Shown piece after piece: positions 42,139 to 49,483 of a DNA stretch of 64,000 nt. The notes under the pieces were generated by a model that was not told the origin of the DNA, made no database searches, and worked only from the letters and a program-made list of their open reading frames with translations. Position 1 is the first letter of the stretch. Every line of letters begins with the position of its first letter. Where the stretch lies: assembly GCA_965117035.1 (NCBI GenBank), contig OZ220748.1:868001-932000 (forward strand). The letters are read 5' to 3'. Made by a program: the position numbers and the translations under genes. The stretch is from CAZENU01 sp965117035. Lineage in GTDB: Bacteria > Chloroflexota > Dehalococcoidia > Lucifugimonadales > CAZENU01.

Positions 42139-42954
42139 ATGCCACCGGGACTCGATCTGCAGGACAGGATAGCCATCGTCACCGGCGCGGGCCGGGGGAT
42201 CGGCCGCGCCATGTCGCTCAGCCTGGCCGAGGCCGGCGCCGACGTCGTGGCGACGGCCCGCACGCAGGCCGAGCTGGACGAGACGGCCGCGCTCGTCGAG
42301 AAGACCGGCCGGCGTGCGCTCGCAATCGCCGCCGACATTTCGCGCTCCGACGAGGTCGACGCGATGGTCGAGCAGGCCCTCGACCGCTTCGGCAAGGTCG
42401 ACATCCTGGTCAACAACGCGGGCAAGCTGTTCAAGGCGCCCCTCGCGCCGTTGCCGGACGTGACGCTCGAGCCGCCGCGGGTCACCCGCAGGACCGACGT
42501 CCGCCACAGCGACGAGGAGTGGCAGTCGGTCATCGACATCAATCTCAACGGCGTCTTCTACTGCTGCCGGGCCGTGGCCCCTCACATGATGGAGCGAGGC
42601 TACGGCAAGGTCATCAATATAAGCTCCAACAACGGGACGATGGCGTTCCCCTACGTGGCCGCGTACAACGCCTCGAAGGCGGCGGTAAACATGCTCACCC
42701 GCGTTCTGGCGCTCGAGTGGGCGCCCTACGGCATATGCGTCAACGCCATCGGGCCCGGCGACTACCACACCGAGATGACCGACGCGTCGTGGTCCGACCC
42801 GGAGGGACGCCAGCGCCACCTCGACGGTATCCCGATGCACCGCGAGGGCGACCTGGAGGAGCTGGGCACCCTGGCCGTCTACCTCGCCAGCGCGGCCTCC
42901 GACTACATGACCGGCCAGATCGTCTACATGGACGGCGGCCTCACCGCCAAGTAG
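42139..42954 (+). CDS. Short-chain dehydrogenase/reductase (SDR)
   Basis: 271 residues. TGAGRGIGRAM cofactor loop, ATAR after strand 2 (Arg favours NADP), NNAG, Ser in INISSNNG and Tyr-x3-Lys as YNASK. It has a loop of about 20 residues after the NNAG region (APLPDVTLEPPRVTRRTDVR) that is longer than in most relatives and lies near the active site. The C-terminal GQIVYMDGG is standard. GGAGG sits 5 nt before the ATG. The upstream lyase gene suggests a shared catabolic path. Confidence 0.9.
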   Translation: MPPGLDLQDRIAIVTGAGRGIGRAMSLSLAEAGADVVATARTQAELDETAALVEKTGRRALAIAADISRSDEVDAMVEQALDRFGKVDILVNNAGKLFKAPLAPLPDVTLEPPRVTRRTDVRHSDEEWQSVIDINLNGVFYCCRAVAPHMMERGYGKVINISSNNGTMAFPYVAAYNASKAAVNMLTRVLALEWAPYGICVNAIGPGDYHTEMTDASWSDPEGRQRHLDGIPMHREGDLEELGTLAVYLASAASDYMTGQIVYMDGGLTAK

Positions 42955-43045
42955 CGCCGATGCATCGCGGTAGGGCTCTCATGCCGCGCTGCCGGCCGAC
43001 CGGGTTTCGGGACGCATGCCCGGAATCCGAGTGGGAGGGGCTGTC

Positions 43046-44065
43046 GTGACGATCTCTGGAGCTCCTGCATCGATACGAGGCTCTCTATTGGACCCTTCGG
43101 GAACGGGGTATGCGCCAGACAGGCGCCGTACACCACGCGGTGGATACCTCTCCCTGGTGGCCATTCCCATCGCCGCGCTGCTTCACCTGGGCCTGGTCCT
43201 GTCGATTGCCTGCGGTCCGGAAACTGACGAGAGGATCGTCTTCCAATCGCAGAGACCCCAGGGCTGGAACATCTTCACCATGAGGCCTGATGGGACCGAG
43301 GTGGTCCGTATCACGGACGGCCGGGCCCTGTACTGGTCTCCCACGCTCTCGCCCGATGGGACCAGGATTGCTTTCGCGATGAATCGACGAGGAGACTTCG
43401 ACATCTACTCGATGAACGTCGACGGCTCGGACCTGAGGCGGCTGACAGACGGTCCGGGCGACGAGGCCTTTCCGGATTGGTCGCCAGGCGGCCGCCAGAT
43501 CGTCTATCAATCCGAAGACCGCGGAAACGAGAGCTCCCGGAGAATCTGGGTCATGAATTCCGACGGCTCCGACGGACACCGGCTGACGGCCAACGATTCC
43601 CATGAACGCCAGCCTGCATGGTCTCCGGACGGCAAGAAAATCGCGTTCGTTCTTTCCAACGGCTCGAACGTCGACGTCTATGTCATTGCCGCTGACGGGA
43701 CTGCGCAGATACGTCTGACCGACGCCCTGGGAGTCGATTCACAGCCTGCCTGGTCTCCCAACGGCGCGATGATCGCGTTCAAGTCCTACCGCGAGGGGGA
43801 CGGCGAAATCTATACCATGCGGTCGGACGGGACGGAGCAGAAGCGTCTCACGAGCAGTCCCGACCTCGGCGCGGGGCCTATCGATTGGTCGCCGGATGGT
43901 CGAATGATCGCCTTCGTTTCCAACCGCGATGGCGACTCCAACATCTACACCGTCGCCTACCCTGGGGGAGAGGAACAGCAGCTTACGAGTGACCCAGCTC
44001 CGGACTGGTGGCCTTCCTGGGGACCGAAAGGAAGATCGGACTCAGTCGAGGCGGTCAGCCGTTAG
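43046..44065 (+). CDS. TolB-like PD40 beta-propeller lipoprotein
   Basis: 339 residues. At least six PD40/TolB-type blades, each with a W-S-P-D-G-x-x-I-A-F core and a Y-x-M/V-x-x-D-G-x-x turn (TLSPDGTRIAFAM, DWSPGGRQIVY, AWSPDGKKIAFV, AWSPNGAMIAF, DWSPDGRMIAFV). A hydrophobic stretch ending S-I-A-C-G-P-E is a lipobox, but it starts about 40 residues in, an unusually long N region, so the true start could be later. GTG at 43046 is chosen because GGAGGGG lies upstream; ATG at 43016 is the alternative. Extracytoplasmic binding or scaffold role; no enzyme motif. Confidence 0.75.
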   Translation: MTISGAPASIRGSLLDPSGTGYAPDRRRTPRGGYLSLVAIPIAALLHLGLVLSIACGPETDERIVFQSQRPQGWNIFTMRPDGTEVVRITDGRALYWSPTLSPDGTRIAFAMNRRGDFDIYSMNVDGSDLRRLTDGPGDEAFPDWSPGGRQIVYQSEDRGNESSRRIWVMNSDGSDGHRLTANDSHERQPAWSPDGKKIAFVLSNGSNVDVYVIAADGTAQIRLTDALGVDSQPAWSPNGAMIAFKSYREGDGEIYTMRSDGTEQKRLTSSPDLGAGPIDWSPDGRMIAFVSNRDGDSNIYTVAYPGGEEQQLTSDPAPDWWPSWGPKGRSDSVEAVSR

Positions 44066-44167
44066 TCCAGGGGTCCACGTAGGAAGCAGGCCGTCGAGGT
44101 GGAGGCCCGCGATTGCCGACGCCTCGTGGTCGGACTTCGAGGGACGCCCGAAACCCTTGCCGGGGAC

Positions 44168-44312
44168 TTAAGCCTCCTCCAGCTGGATCCCGATCTTCTT
44201 GTACATCTCTTCCGAGGCGATCCCATGTTCCGCAAGCCACTCCAGCGCCTCGTCCTGGGAAACAAGGCGTATCGTGGACTTGGGATCACCGAATCCGGCT
44301 GACTCAATCCTA
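44168..44312 (-). pseudogene. C-terminal fragment of an unknown protein beside a MITE-like element
   Basis: On the minus strand the last about 46 codons before the TAA at 44168 read like real protein (DPKSTIRLVSQDEALEWLAE, then HGIASEEMYKKIGIQLEEA). Upstream, the frame runs straight into the end of the MITE-like element at 44313, with no good start except a GTG inside the element. It is probably the tail of a gene truncated by the insertion. Family not recognised. Confidence 0.4.
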
Positions 44313-44626
44313 TTCAGACTCGAGGTGTCCACACAACCCGTTCACCCCGAGTAGCGCCGCTGCTCTGAGCGGCGCGTATCGAGGGGCGCACGCAGCTTTG
44401 CCGCCAATACTCGTCTCGGCCCCACCAGAAGACCGGGTTGCGCCGGCCCTTCTATACACCCCGACGAAGCGTCGGGCCACTCAGGGCGAACGGGGTTGTG
44501 TTGGCGACTGCCGCACCCCAGTCAGATTCCGTTGACCACGACACCCTCACACCCGCGAAGAGCTCGCACCCGTGAAGGCGCGCGGGGATCCAAAGCTTCG
44601 GGAGCATTCGTCCCCTTGACTCTGAA
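44313..44626 (-). mobile_element. MITE-like element, long class, copy 4
   Basis: Reverse-complement relative of 254-539, with ends TTCAGACTCGAGG and TTGACTCTGAA. It contains the hairpin block CCCCGACGAAGCGTCGGG at 44459-44476 and a second hairpin variant near 44350 (GCCGC-TGCTCTGA-GCGGC). About 28 bp longer than copy 1. No coding capacity. Confidence 0.65.
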
Positions 44627-44750
44627 TCGAAGGGCGCGCACCCGGTCCCTTCGAGCGTAACTGTTACCCGAAGCACCGAAGCAGACTCGGTTGCATCGGC
44701 CAGCACATCCGTGCTATCCTCCCTGCGTGACAAGGACAAGCCCCGTGTCC

Positions 44751-45013
44751 CAACTATCCACCATTCACTATGCACTATCCACTATTAAACACCCCTGTTC
44801 CATTTTGTCCCGCCCTGTTCCACCTCAGATACGGACCGTGGAACACCACCTGTTCCATTTCCCGGCAAACTGTTCCATCGCCCAGATAGGAACGGAACAC
44901 TTTGGAACACAACGGAACAGCTCACACGGAAATCGACCACACAAGGCGTTGCACTACACGAGTCGGGACCAGGGAATCCCCAACTATCCACTATCCACTA
45001 GTCACTATCCACC
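44751..45013. repeat. Heptamer arrays and a TGTTCCA cluster in a gene-free gap
   Basis: Heptamer arrays of the CCACTAT type flank this stretch at 44751-44787 and 44981-45013. Between them TGTTCCA occurs four times (44796, 44816, 44851, 44871) and its complement NGGAACA four times (44839, 44893, 44903, 44913) within 125 bases. No gene is supported from 44066 to 45022 other than the fragment at 44168-44312. Confidence 0.65.
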
Positions 45014-45022
45014 AGGATTGCC

Positions 45023-45220
45023 ATGAGCGAAACTGACGTCGACGCGCTGGTCGAGATGCTGAAGGGGCGCTACGGCGACCGCCTGGATGACGAGCAGCTC
45101 GCGGAGCTGAGGAAGGCCGTCGAGGCGTCGTTGGAGCACGCGCGGCAGATCAAGGCCGTGCCCCTTGGCAACGGGGACGAGCCCGCCTTCGTGTTCCAGC
45201 CGTTCAGGGCGGAGGACTGA
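45023..45220 (+). CDS. Small AtzG-like protein (amidase-associated type)
   Basis: 65 residues, helical and acidic: LVEMLKGRYGDRLDDEQLAE, LRKAVEASLEHARQIKAVPL, then GDEPAFVFQPF. Short proteins ending in NGDEPAF-VF are usually encoded directly before amidases and resemble the small subunit AtzG. Here the next gene is on the other strand and no amidase is in the window, so it is an orphan, perhaps left over after loss of its partner. The upstream side is the heptamer array, which ends 10 nt before the ATG. Confidence 0.6.
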   Translation: MSETDVDALVEMLKGRYGDRLDDEQLAELRKAVEASLEHARQIKAVPLGNGDEPAFVFQPFRAED

Positions 45221-45230
45221 CGCCGGGGGG

Positions 45231-46325
45231 TCAGACGGTCTGGCGCTCGCCGGTCGCGGACGCCCGCTGGATCGCGTCGAGGAGGCGATGCCGCTCGACG
45301 GCGTGGTCGAAGTCCGGCTCTGGCCGCCGGTCATCCCGGATAGCCGCCGCGAAGTGCCGCCACACCTGCCCGATGAAGTAGGCGTCGTCCCGCGTCTCCC
45401 ACTCCGGCAGCAGCGACAGCCGCTCCGGTATCGGTTCCTCTTCCAGCTCGCCGCCCGGCCCGCCGATCATCAGCCGCTGCTCGCCAAGCACGTCGTTCTC
45501 GGACGTCGAGATGATCGCGGTCGCCTTCCGGCCGTAGATCTCGAGCCGGAACCCGCTGCCGTGCCACGGCACCGCTAGCGACACGCCCGTCACCGCGGCG
45601 CCGCCGGCGGTCGTCCCGCAGATCATGACCGTGTCCGGGGCGGTCACCTCGACCTCCTCCCCGGTGTCGGACTCGACCCACCGCGGCACCTGCGGGCCCG
45701 ATATGGCCGAGACCTCCGTGATATCGCCCACGGCGAGGCAGACCGGGTCGACGGTGTGGCCGAAGCCTATCGTCAGCGTGTTCGCGCCCGACGCGTCGTC
45801 GGCCCGCCACCTCTGGTCCGACGACCGTTCCAGGATTCCGGAGCCGGACCAGACGACCATGCAGGACAGCACCTCGCCGAAGCGACCCTCGTCGACCAGC
45901 TCCTTCAACCTCAGGTTTAGCGGGGCCAGCCGCTCCTGGAGCCCGACCATCGTCTTGACGCCCTTCGCGCGCGCCGCGGCCGCCATCTCCTCGGCCTCCG
46001 CCAGGTTGGCGCCCAGCGGCCACTCGGTGTAGACGTGCTTGCCCGCCTCGATCGCCGCCATCGTCGGCTCGTAGTGGCGCGGCACCCGGACCGACACCGC
46101 GACGGCGTCGATGTCGTCGCGCTCCAGCATGTCCCGGTAGTCGTGGAAGGCCAGCCGCGCCCCGAAGCGCTCCGCCGACTCCCGCGCCGACTCCTCCCGG
46201 GTCGTGCAGACCGCCGCCAGCTCGAAGTCGGGCAGCTTCTGCAGCGCGGGCAGGTGCGAGTTAGCGGCCCAGCTCCTGTCCGCGTTGGCCCCAATCACCC
46301 CGACTCTCAGTCGATCGTCAGACAT
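45231..46325 (-). CDS. Gfo/Idh/MocA family NAD(P)-dependent oxidoreductase
   Basis: 364 residues. Rossmann start LRVGVIGANADRSWAANSHLPALQ, then VAVSVRVPRHYEPTMAAIEAG and the motif HVYTEWPLGANLAEAEEM. The usual EKP Lys is replaced by Trp (TEWPL), known in some members and possibly altering catalysis. The C-terminal domain with NTLTIGFGHTVDPVCLAVGD carries the His. It lies 24 nt after the P-loop gene at 46350-47045 in the same direction, a likely operon of three with 47077-47853. Substrate unknown. Confidence 0.85.
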   Translation of the reverse strand: MSDDRLRVGVIGANADRSWAANSHLPALQKLPDFELAAVCTTREESARESAERFGARLAFHDYRDMLERDDIDAVAVSVRVPRHYEPTMAAIEAGKHVYTEWPLGANLAEAEEMAAAARAKGVKTMVGLQERLAPLNLRLKELVDEGRFGEVLSCMVVWSGSGILERSSDQRWRADDASGANTLTIGFGHTVDPVCLAVGDITEVSAISGPQVPRWVESDTGEEVEVTAPDTVMICGTTAGGAAVTGVSLAVPWHGSGFRLEIYGRKATAIISTSENDVLGEQRLMIGGPGGELEEEPIPERLSLLPEWETRDDAYFIGQVWRHFAAAIRDDRRPEPDFDHAVERHRLLDAIQRASATGERQTV

Positions 46326-46349
46326 CGTTCTCTCTCCCTGGCCGCGGCA

Positions 46350-47045
46350 TCAGTCCGCGCCCGCTGACAAGAAGGCCCGTCGGTCGTCGTCCGTCATGTA
46401 CGAAAAGAAGCCCGCCAGGAACTGCTCCCGGACCTGCTCGGGCGTAACGTCCGTCGTGTCGATCCTGAACTTGCGCTCGATGGTGGAGGCCTCGTACTCC
46501 TCGTCGAACCGCTCCAGTACCGCCTCCACGTCGCCCGCCTTGACTACACCGTAGGGGTGGGGGTCCGCGGCCATGCGGCGCCTGATCGCGTCCGGGCTGG
46601 CGGTGAGCATGGCCATGACTGTCTCGGGGCCGAACTCCATCACCTCGCTGTCGATGCGCCGTGCGAACTGTCGGCGGTCCAGCAGCTCGCCCTCGAGGCC
46701 ATAGCCGTAGTACATCTGGGCATAGATCGCCTCGGCCAGGTGGAAGCCTACCAGCACCATGATGCCAGGCTGCGGATGGGTGGCGGACTGCAGCGTCGGC
46801 GTGTGGTGGAGCACGTTGTAGCGCTGGAACGCCTCCATCAGCTTGGGCGCGAGGGCGACCATCGTGTCGCGATCGGCGTCGTCCAGCTCCGCGTGGACCA
46901 GGTCGGGGACCTCGAAGTGGTCGTGGAGACCGAACGGCGGCGGGAACTTGTCCCGGCCGCCGTACTCGTCGTACAGCCAGTCGACGAAGCTCCGCGCCAG
47001 CGTCGACGCCCCGGTGTACTCGCAGCCGGTGATGATTACCTTCAT
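46350..47045 (-). CDS. P-loop NTPase-fold protein with degenerate Walker A (paralogue of next gene)
   Basis: 231 residues. It is a paralogue of the protein at 47077-47853: the same GCEY start (VIITGCEYTGASTLARSFVD), HDHF in the place of HDHY, MYYGYGLEGE matching LYYGFGEPGS, and a shared C-terminal segment VEAVLERFDEEYEAS. Its Walker A reads GCEYTGAST, where the essential Lys is Ala; the paralogue keeps GCEYAGKTT. It has therefore probably lost normal nucleotide phosphoryl transfer and may act as a regulatory partner. GAGG precedes the ATG at 47045. Function of the family unknown; kinase-like. Confidence 0.7.
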   Translation of the reverse strand: MKVIITGCEYTGASTLARSFVDWLYDEYGGRDKFPPPFGLHDHFEVPDLVHAELDDADRDTMVALAPKLMEAFQRYNVLHHTPTLQSATHPQPGIMVLVGFHLAEAIYAQMYYGYGLEGELLDRRQFARRIDSEVMEFGPETVMAMLTASPDAIRRRMAADPHPYGVVKAGDVEAVLERFDEEYEASTIERKFRIDTTDVTPEQVREQFLAGFFSYMTDDDRRAFLSAGAD

Positions 47046-47076
47046 GGGGCGCACCTCGTATCGCGTCCCGGGGCCA

Positions 47077-47853
47077 TCACTGCTTCCCCCGCGACGCCGT
47101 CATCCTGAGCAGGTCGGCCTCGGACAGGTGCGGCCCGATCTCGTCGATGAACCGCGCCAGCGTCTCCCCGGCCGTGGCGTCGGACGTGTCGAGGCTGATC
47201 CGGCGCATGAACAGCGAGCTGTCGTACTCCTCCTCGAACCTCTCCAGGACGTGCTCGACGTCGGACTCCTTGAGCAGCATCCTGGGCCGCGGCGCGGCCC
47301 TCATGCGCTCCCTGATGACGTCGGCCGACGCCTTCACCAGCACGATCACGGTGTCGGGCGCCATTCGCAGCATCTCGGCGTCCCAGTGGCGGGCCCGCCG
47401 CGTCCTGTCCGCGAACGAGCCCGGCTCGCCGAAGCCGTAGTAGAGCGGCGCGTACACGGCGTCCGCGTAGTAGAAGTTGATCGACAGGTAGTCGCGGTTG
47501 TCGCGCACCATGCTGTGGTGGAGGTGCCTCCAGATCATGTGCCGCTGGAACTGCTCGAGCAGCGGCGGGCTCAACCCCAGCACCTCCCGCTGCAGCTCGG
47601 CGTCGCGCTCGTCCTCCTCGTCCGCCTCCCGGATGACGTGCGCGCCGTACGGCGTGTCGGGCACGTCGAGGCCGGCCCGCACGATGTTGAGGTGGCCGCC
47701 CTCTGCCGTGGACGACGACGCCGACCGGGGGACGACGTAGTGGTCGTGCCAGACGACCATGTTCGCGCCCATCGACTCGATGATCCACTTCGAGATGCCG
47801 ACCGCGAGCGTCGTCTTCCCGGCGTACTCGCAGCCGACCACGATCAGGTTCAA
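47077..47853 (-). CDS. P-loop kinase-like protein, unknown substrate
   Basis: 258 residues. Walker A VVGCEYAGKTTLAVGISKW lies directly at the N terminus. Later features include VVWHDHYVVP, a DxD-like segment, INFYYADAVYAPLYYGF, DTVIVLVKASADVIRERM (a strand plus Arg lid as in nucleoside and shikimate kinases) and a C-terminal LERFEEEYDSS. The layout is that of a small-molecule kinase, but I recognise no named family. The start is TTG at 47853 with GGAGGCG just upstream. The inactive-looking paralogue follows 31 nt downstream and a Gfo/Idh oxidoreductase after that, suggesting a three-gene pathway unit. Confidence 0.7.
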   Translation of the reverse strand: MNLIVVGCEYAGKTTLAVGISKWIIESMGANMVVWHDHYVVPRSASSSTAEGGHLNIVRAGLDVPDTPYGAHVIREADEEDERDAELQREVLGLSPPLLEQFQRHMIWRHLHHSMVRDNRDYLSINFYYADAVYAPLYYGFGEPGSFADRTRRARHWDAEMLRMAPDTVIVLVKASADVIRERMRAAPRPRMLLKESDVEHVLERFEEEYDSSLFMRRISLDTSDATAGETLARFIDEIGPHLSEADLLRMTASRGKQ

Positions 47854-47965
47854 GGACGCCTCCGCTCAATCGACGATACGCCACGGGGCGCGACGGCCCC
47901 GGCGCCTGCCAAGCGGAGCGGATAATACCACAAGGTCCGGCGTCTCTCTGGCCGTCGATTGTCTA

Positions 47966-47994
47966 TTGACATCGGGTGGCTCGTGCACTATGGT
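47966..47994 (+). promoter_or_regulatory. Promoter of the Fur-family/ECF nickel-cobalt operon
   Basis: TTGACA (47966-47971), 17 bp, TATGGT (47989-47994). Transcription should start near 48001, about 22 nt before the regulator's ATG, inside the candidate operator. The very short leader without a clear ribosome-binding site suits this placement. Confidence 0.65.
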
Positions 47995-47997
47995 TGC

Positions 47998-48016
47998 TGT
48001 TGCAACAAGTTGCAGT
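47998..48016. promoter_or_regulatory. Candidate Fur-family (Nur-like) operator
   Basis: TGTTGCAACA is a perfect 10-bp palindrome (47998-48007), followed by a second TTGCA half-site (48010-48014). The two TTGCAA-type halves 4 bp apart resemble the published Streptomyces Nur box (TTGCAA, 5-bp gap, TTGCAA). The site covers the expected transcription start, so binding would shut off the operon, including the regulator itself. Confidence 0.55.
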
Positions 48017-48022
48017 AACGAT

Positions 48023-48478
48023 ATGAGCTGCCCAGACCACTCCATACAAACGCTGCGCGAGTCCGGCCACCGGATGACGCCCCAGCGGGTGCTGATCCTC
48101 ACGACGCTGCGAGGCGCCGACGGGCACCTGACCGCGTCCGAGGTACTGGACAGCGTGCGGGAATCGTACCCGTACATCGACGCGTCCACGGTGTACCGGA
48201 CGCTGGGGGTGCTGAAGAACCTGCGATTGATCGCCGAGACGAACATCAGCGGGGGCGAGTCGGTCTACGAGTGGCTGCACCAGAACAGGCATCACCACCT
48301 CATCTGCCGGGGCTGCTCCAACCTGACGCAGCTCGACCACAGTTATCTCGCCAGCCTGGGGACGGACATCCTGGAGGACTACGGGTTCATGGCCGACATC
48401 GACCACTTCGCCATATTCGGGCTCTGCGGCGACTGCCAGCAGGCCGGTGAGAAGCGCGAGAGCAATGGCGCCGCTTAG
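48023..48478 (+). CDS. Fur-family metalloregulator (possibly Nur-like, nickel)
   Basis: 151 residues, full-length Fur fold. A winged helix (residues 10-75: HRMTPQRVLILTTL, DASTVYRTLGVLKNLRL) and a dimerisation domain with QNRHHHLICRGC and two C-x2-C pairs (95/98 and 135/138) that hold structural zinc. It is the first gene of an operon with the ECF metal transporter; the cbiM start overlaps its end by 14 bases. Together with the TTGCAA-type operator this suggests nickel or cobalt sensing rather than iron or zinc; that choice is inference. The ATG at 48023 is the first that gives the normal N terminus; longer frames run over the promoter. Confidence 0.87.
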   Translation: MSCPDHSIQTLRESGHRMTPQRVLILTTLRGADGHLTASEVLDSVRESYPYIDASTVYRTLGVLKNLRLIAETNISGGESVYEWLHQNRHHHLICRGCSNLTQLDHSYLASLGTDILEDYGFMADIDHFAIFGLCGDCQQAGEKRESNGAA

Positions 48479-49163
48479 CGCTGTCATCCAGGTCCTGGGG
48501 CCTCCCGACTCCGCGCCGCCGCTCCATGCGCCGGACGGCTTCTTCTCAGCGCCGATCGCCATCGCCGGGTACGTGGTCGCGGCGGTGTTCGTAGGATTCG
48601 CGGTGCACAGGGTCAACCGCGAGCTGAACGAGCGCATGGTGCCGATGATGGGCGTCATGGCCGCGTTCATCTTCGCGGCGCAGATGCTCAACTTCCCGGT
48701 GGTCGGCGGCACCTCCGGGCACCTCGTCGGCGGCGCCCTCGCGGCGATCATCCTGGGGCCGTGGGCCGCGGTGCTGGTGATGACGTCGGTCATCGGGCTG
48801 CAGGCGCTGCTGTTCCAGGACGGCGGTCTGCTCGTGCTCGGACTCGGAATCGTCAACATGGGCGTCCTGAGCTGCCTGAGCGGCTACGCCGTCTACTGGC
48901 TGGGACGACGGTTCAGCGACCGGTTCGCGGTCACGGCCGCGGTCGCGTTCGCGGCCGCGTGGATATCCGTGGAGGTCAGCGCCGTCGCGCTCGTGCTCCA
49001 GCTCGCCGCGTCGGGCACGACAGAGCTCTCCGTCGCCCTCGCGGCGATGGTAGGAGTCCACGCGCTGATCGGCGTGGGCGAAGGCCTGATCACGGTCGGG
49101 GCCCTGTCGTTCATCCGCACGGCGCGCAAGGACCTGCTCCAGCTCAGGGCCGAAGCCGCGTAG
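48465..49163 (+). CDS. cbiM: ECF nickel/cobalt transporter substrate-specific subunit CbiM
   Basis: 232 residues with five to six membrane helices. The metal-site start reads LHAPDGFFSAPIAIAGYVV, matching the M-H-I-P-D-G-F signature, but here it begins about 26 residues in, after an N-terminal extension. In structurally known CbiM/NikM the free N terminus and the following His bind the metal, so the extension would have to be cleaved or the site is different. NFPVVGGTSGHLVGGALAA is the other family signature. The start overlaps the Fur-family gene by 14 nt, so translation is coupled. Confidence 0.88.
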   Translation: MAPLSAVIQVLGPPDSAPPLHAPDGFFSAPIAIAGYVVAAVFVGFAVHRVNRELNERMVPMMGVMAAFIFAAQMLNFPVVGGTSGHLVGGALAAIILGPWAAVLVMTSVIGLQALLFQDGGLLVLGLGIVNMGVLSCLSGYAVYWLGRRFSDRFAVTAAVAFAAAWISVEVSAVALVLQLAASGTTELSVALAAMVGVHALIGVGEGLITVGALSFIRTARKDLLQLRAEAA

Positions 49164-49174
49164 GTGACACGCCG

Positions 49175-49480
49175 ATGAAGTTACGCTGGTGGATCGTAGG
49201 CTATCTCGTAGCCCTTGCCGCGGTTGCGCTCGCGCCCCTCGCGTCCGGCGCGCCCGACGGCCTCGGACGCGTCGCGCAGGACAAGGGATTCGAGGACGCC
49301 GCCCGCGGGCCCTCCTACGAGATCATCCCGGACTACGTGCTGCCCGGCATCGAGAACGAGGGGATGGCCACGGTGCTGGCGGGATGGATCGGCGTCACCG
49401 CGCTGTTCCTGGTCGTCGGCGGTCTGGCATGGCTGGTCTACCGGCGGGGACAGCACGGCCCGCAGGCCGGCGAACACTAG
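49175..49480 (+). CDS. PDGLE-domain protein (CbiN-like subunit of the metal ECF transporter)
   Basis: 101 residues with a membrane helix at each end and an outside loop carrying GAPDGLGRVAQDKGFED, the PDGLE-type motif found in NikN/CbiN-equivalent subunits. It should sit with CbiM to complete the substrate-binding unit. It lies 11 nt after cbiM and 3 nt before cbiQ, firmly within the operon. The ATG at 49175 begins the first helix directly. Confidence 0.85.
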   Translation: MKLRWWIVGYLVALAAVALAPLASGAPDGLGRVAQDKGFEDAARGPSYEIIPDYVLPGIENEGMATVLAGWIGVTALFLVVGGLAWLVYRRGQHGPQAGEH

Positions 49481-49483
49481 GCG

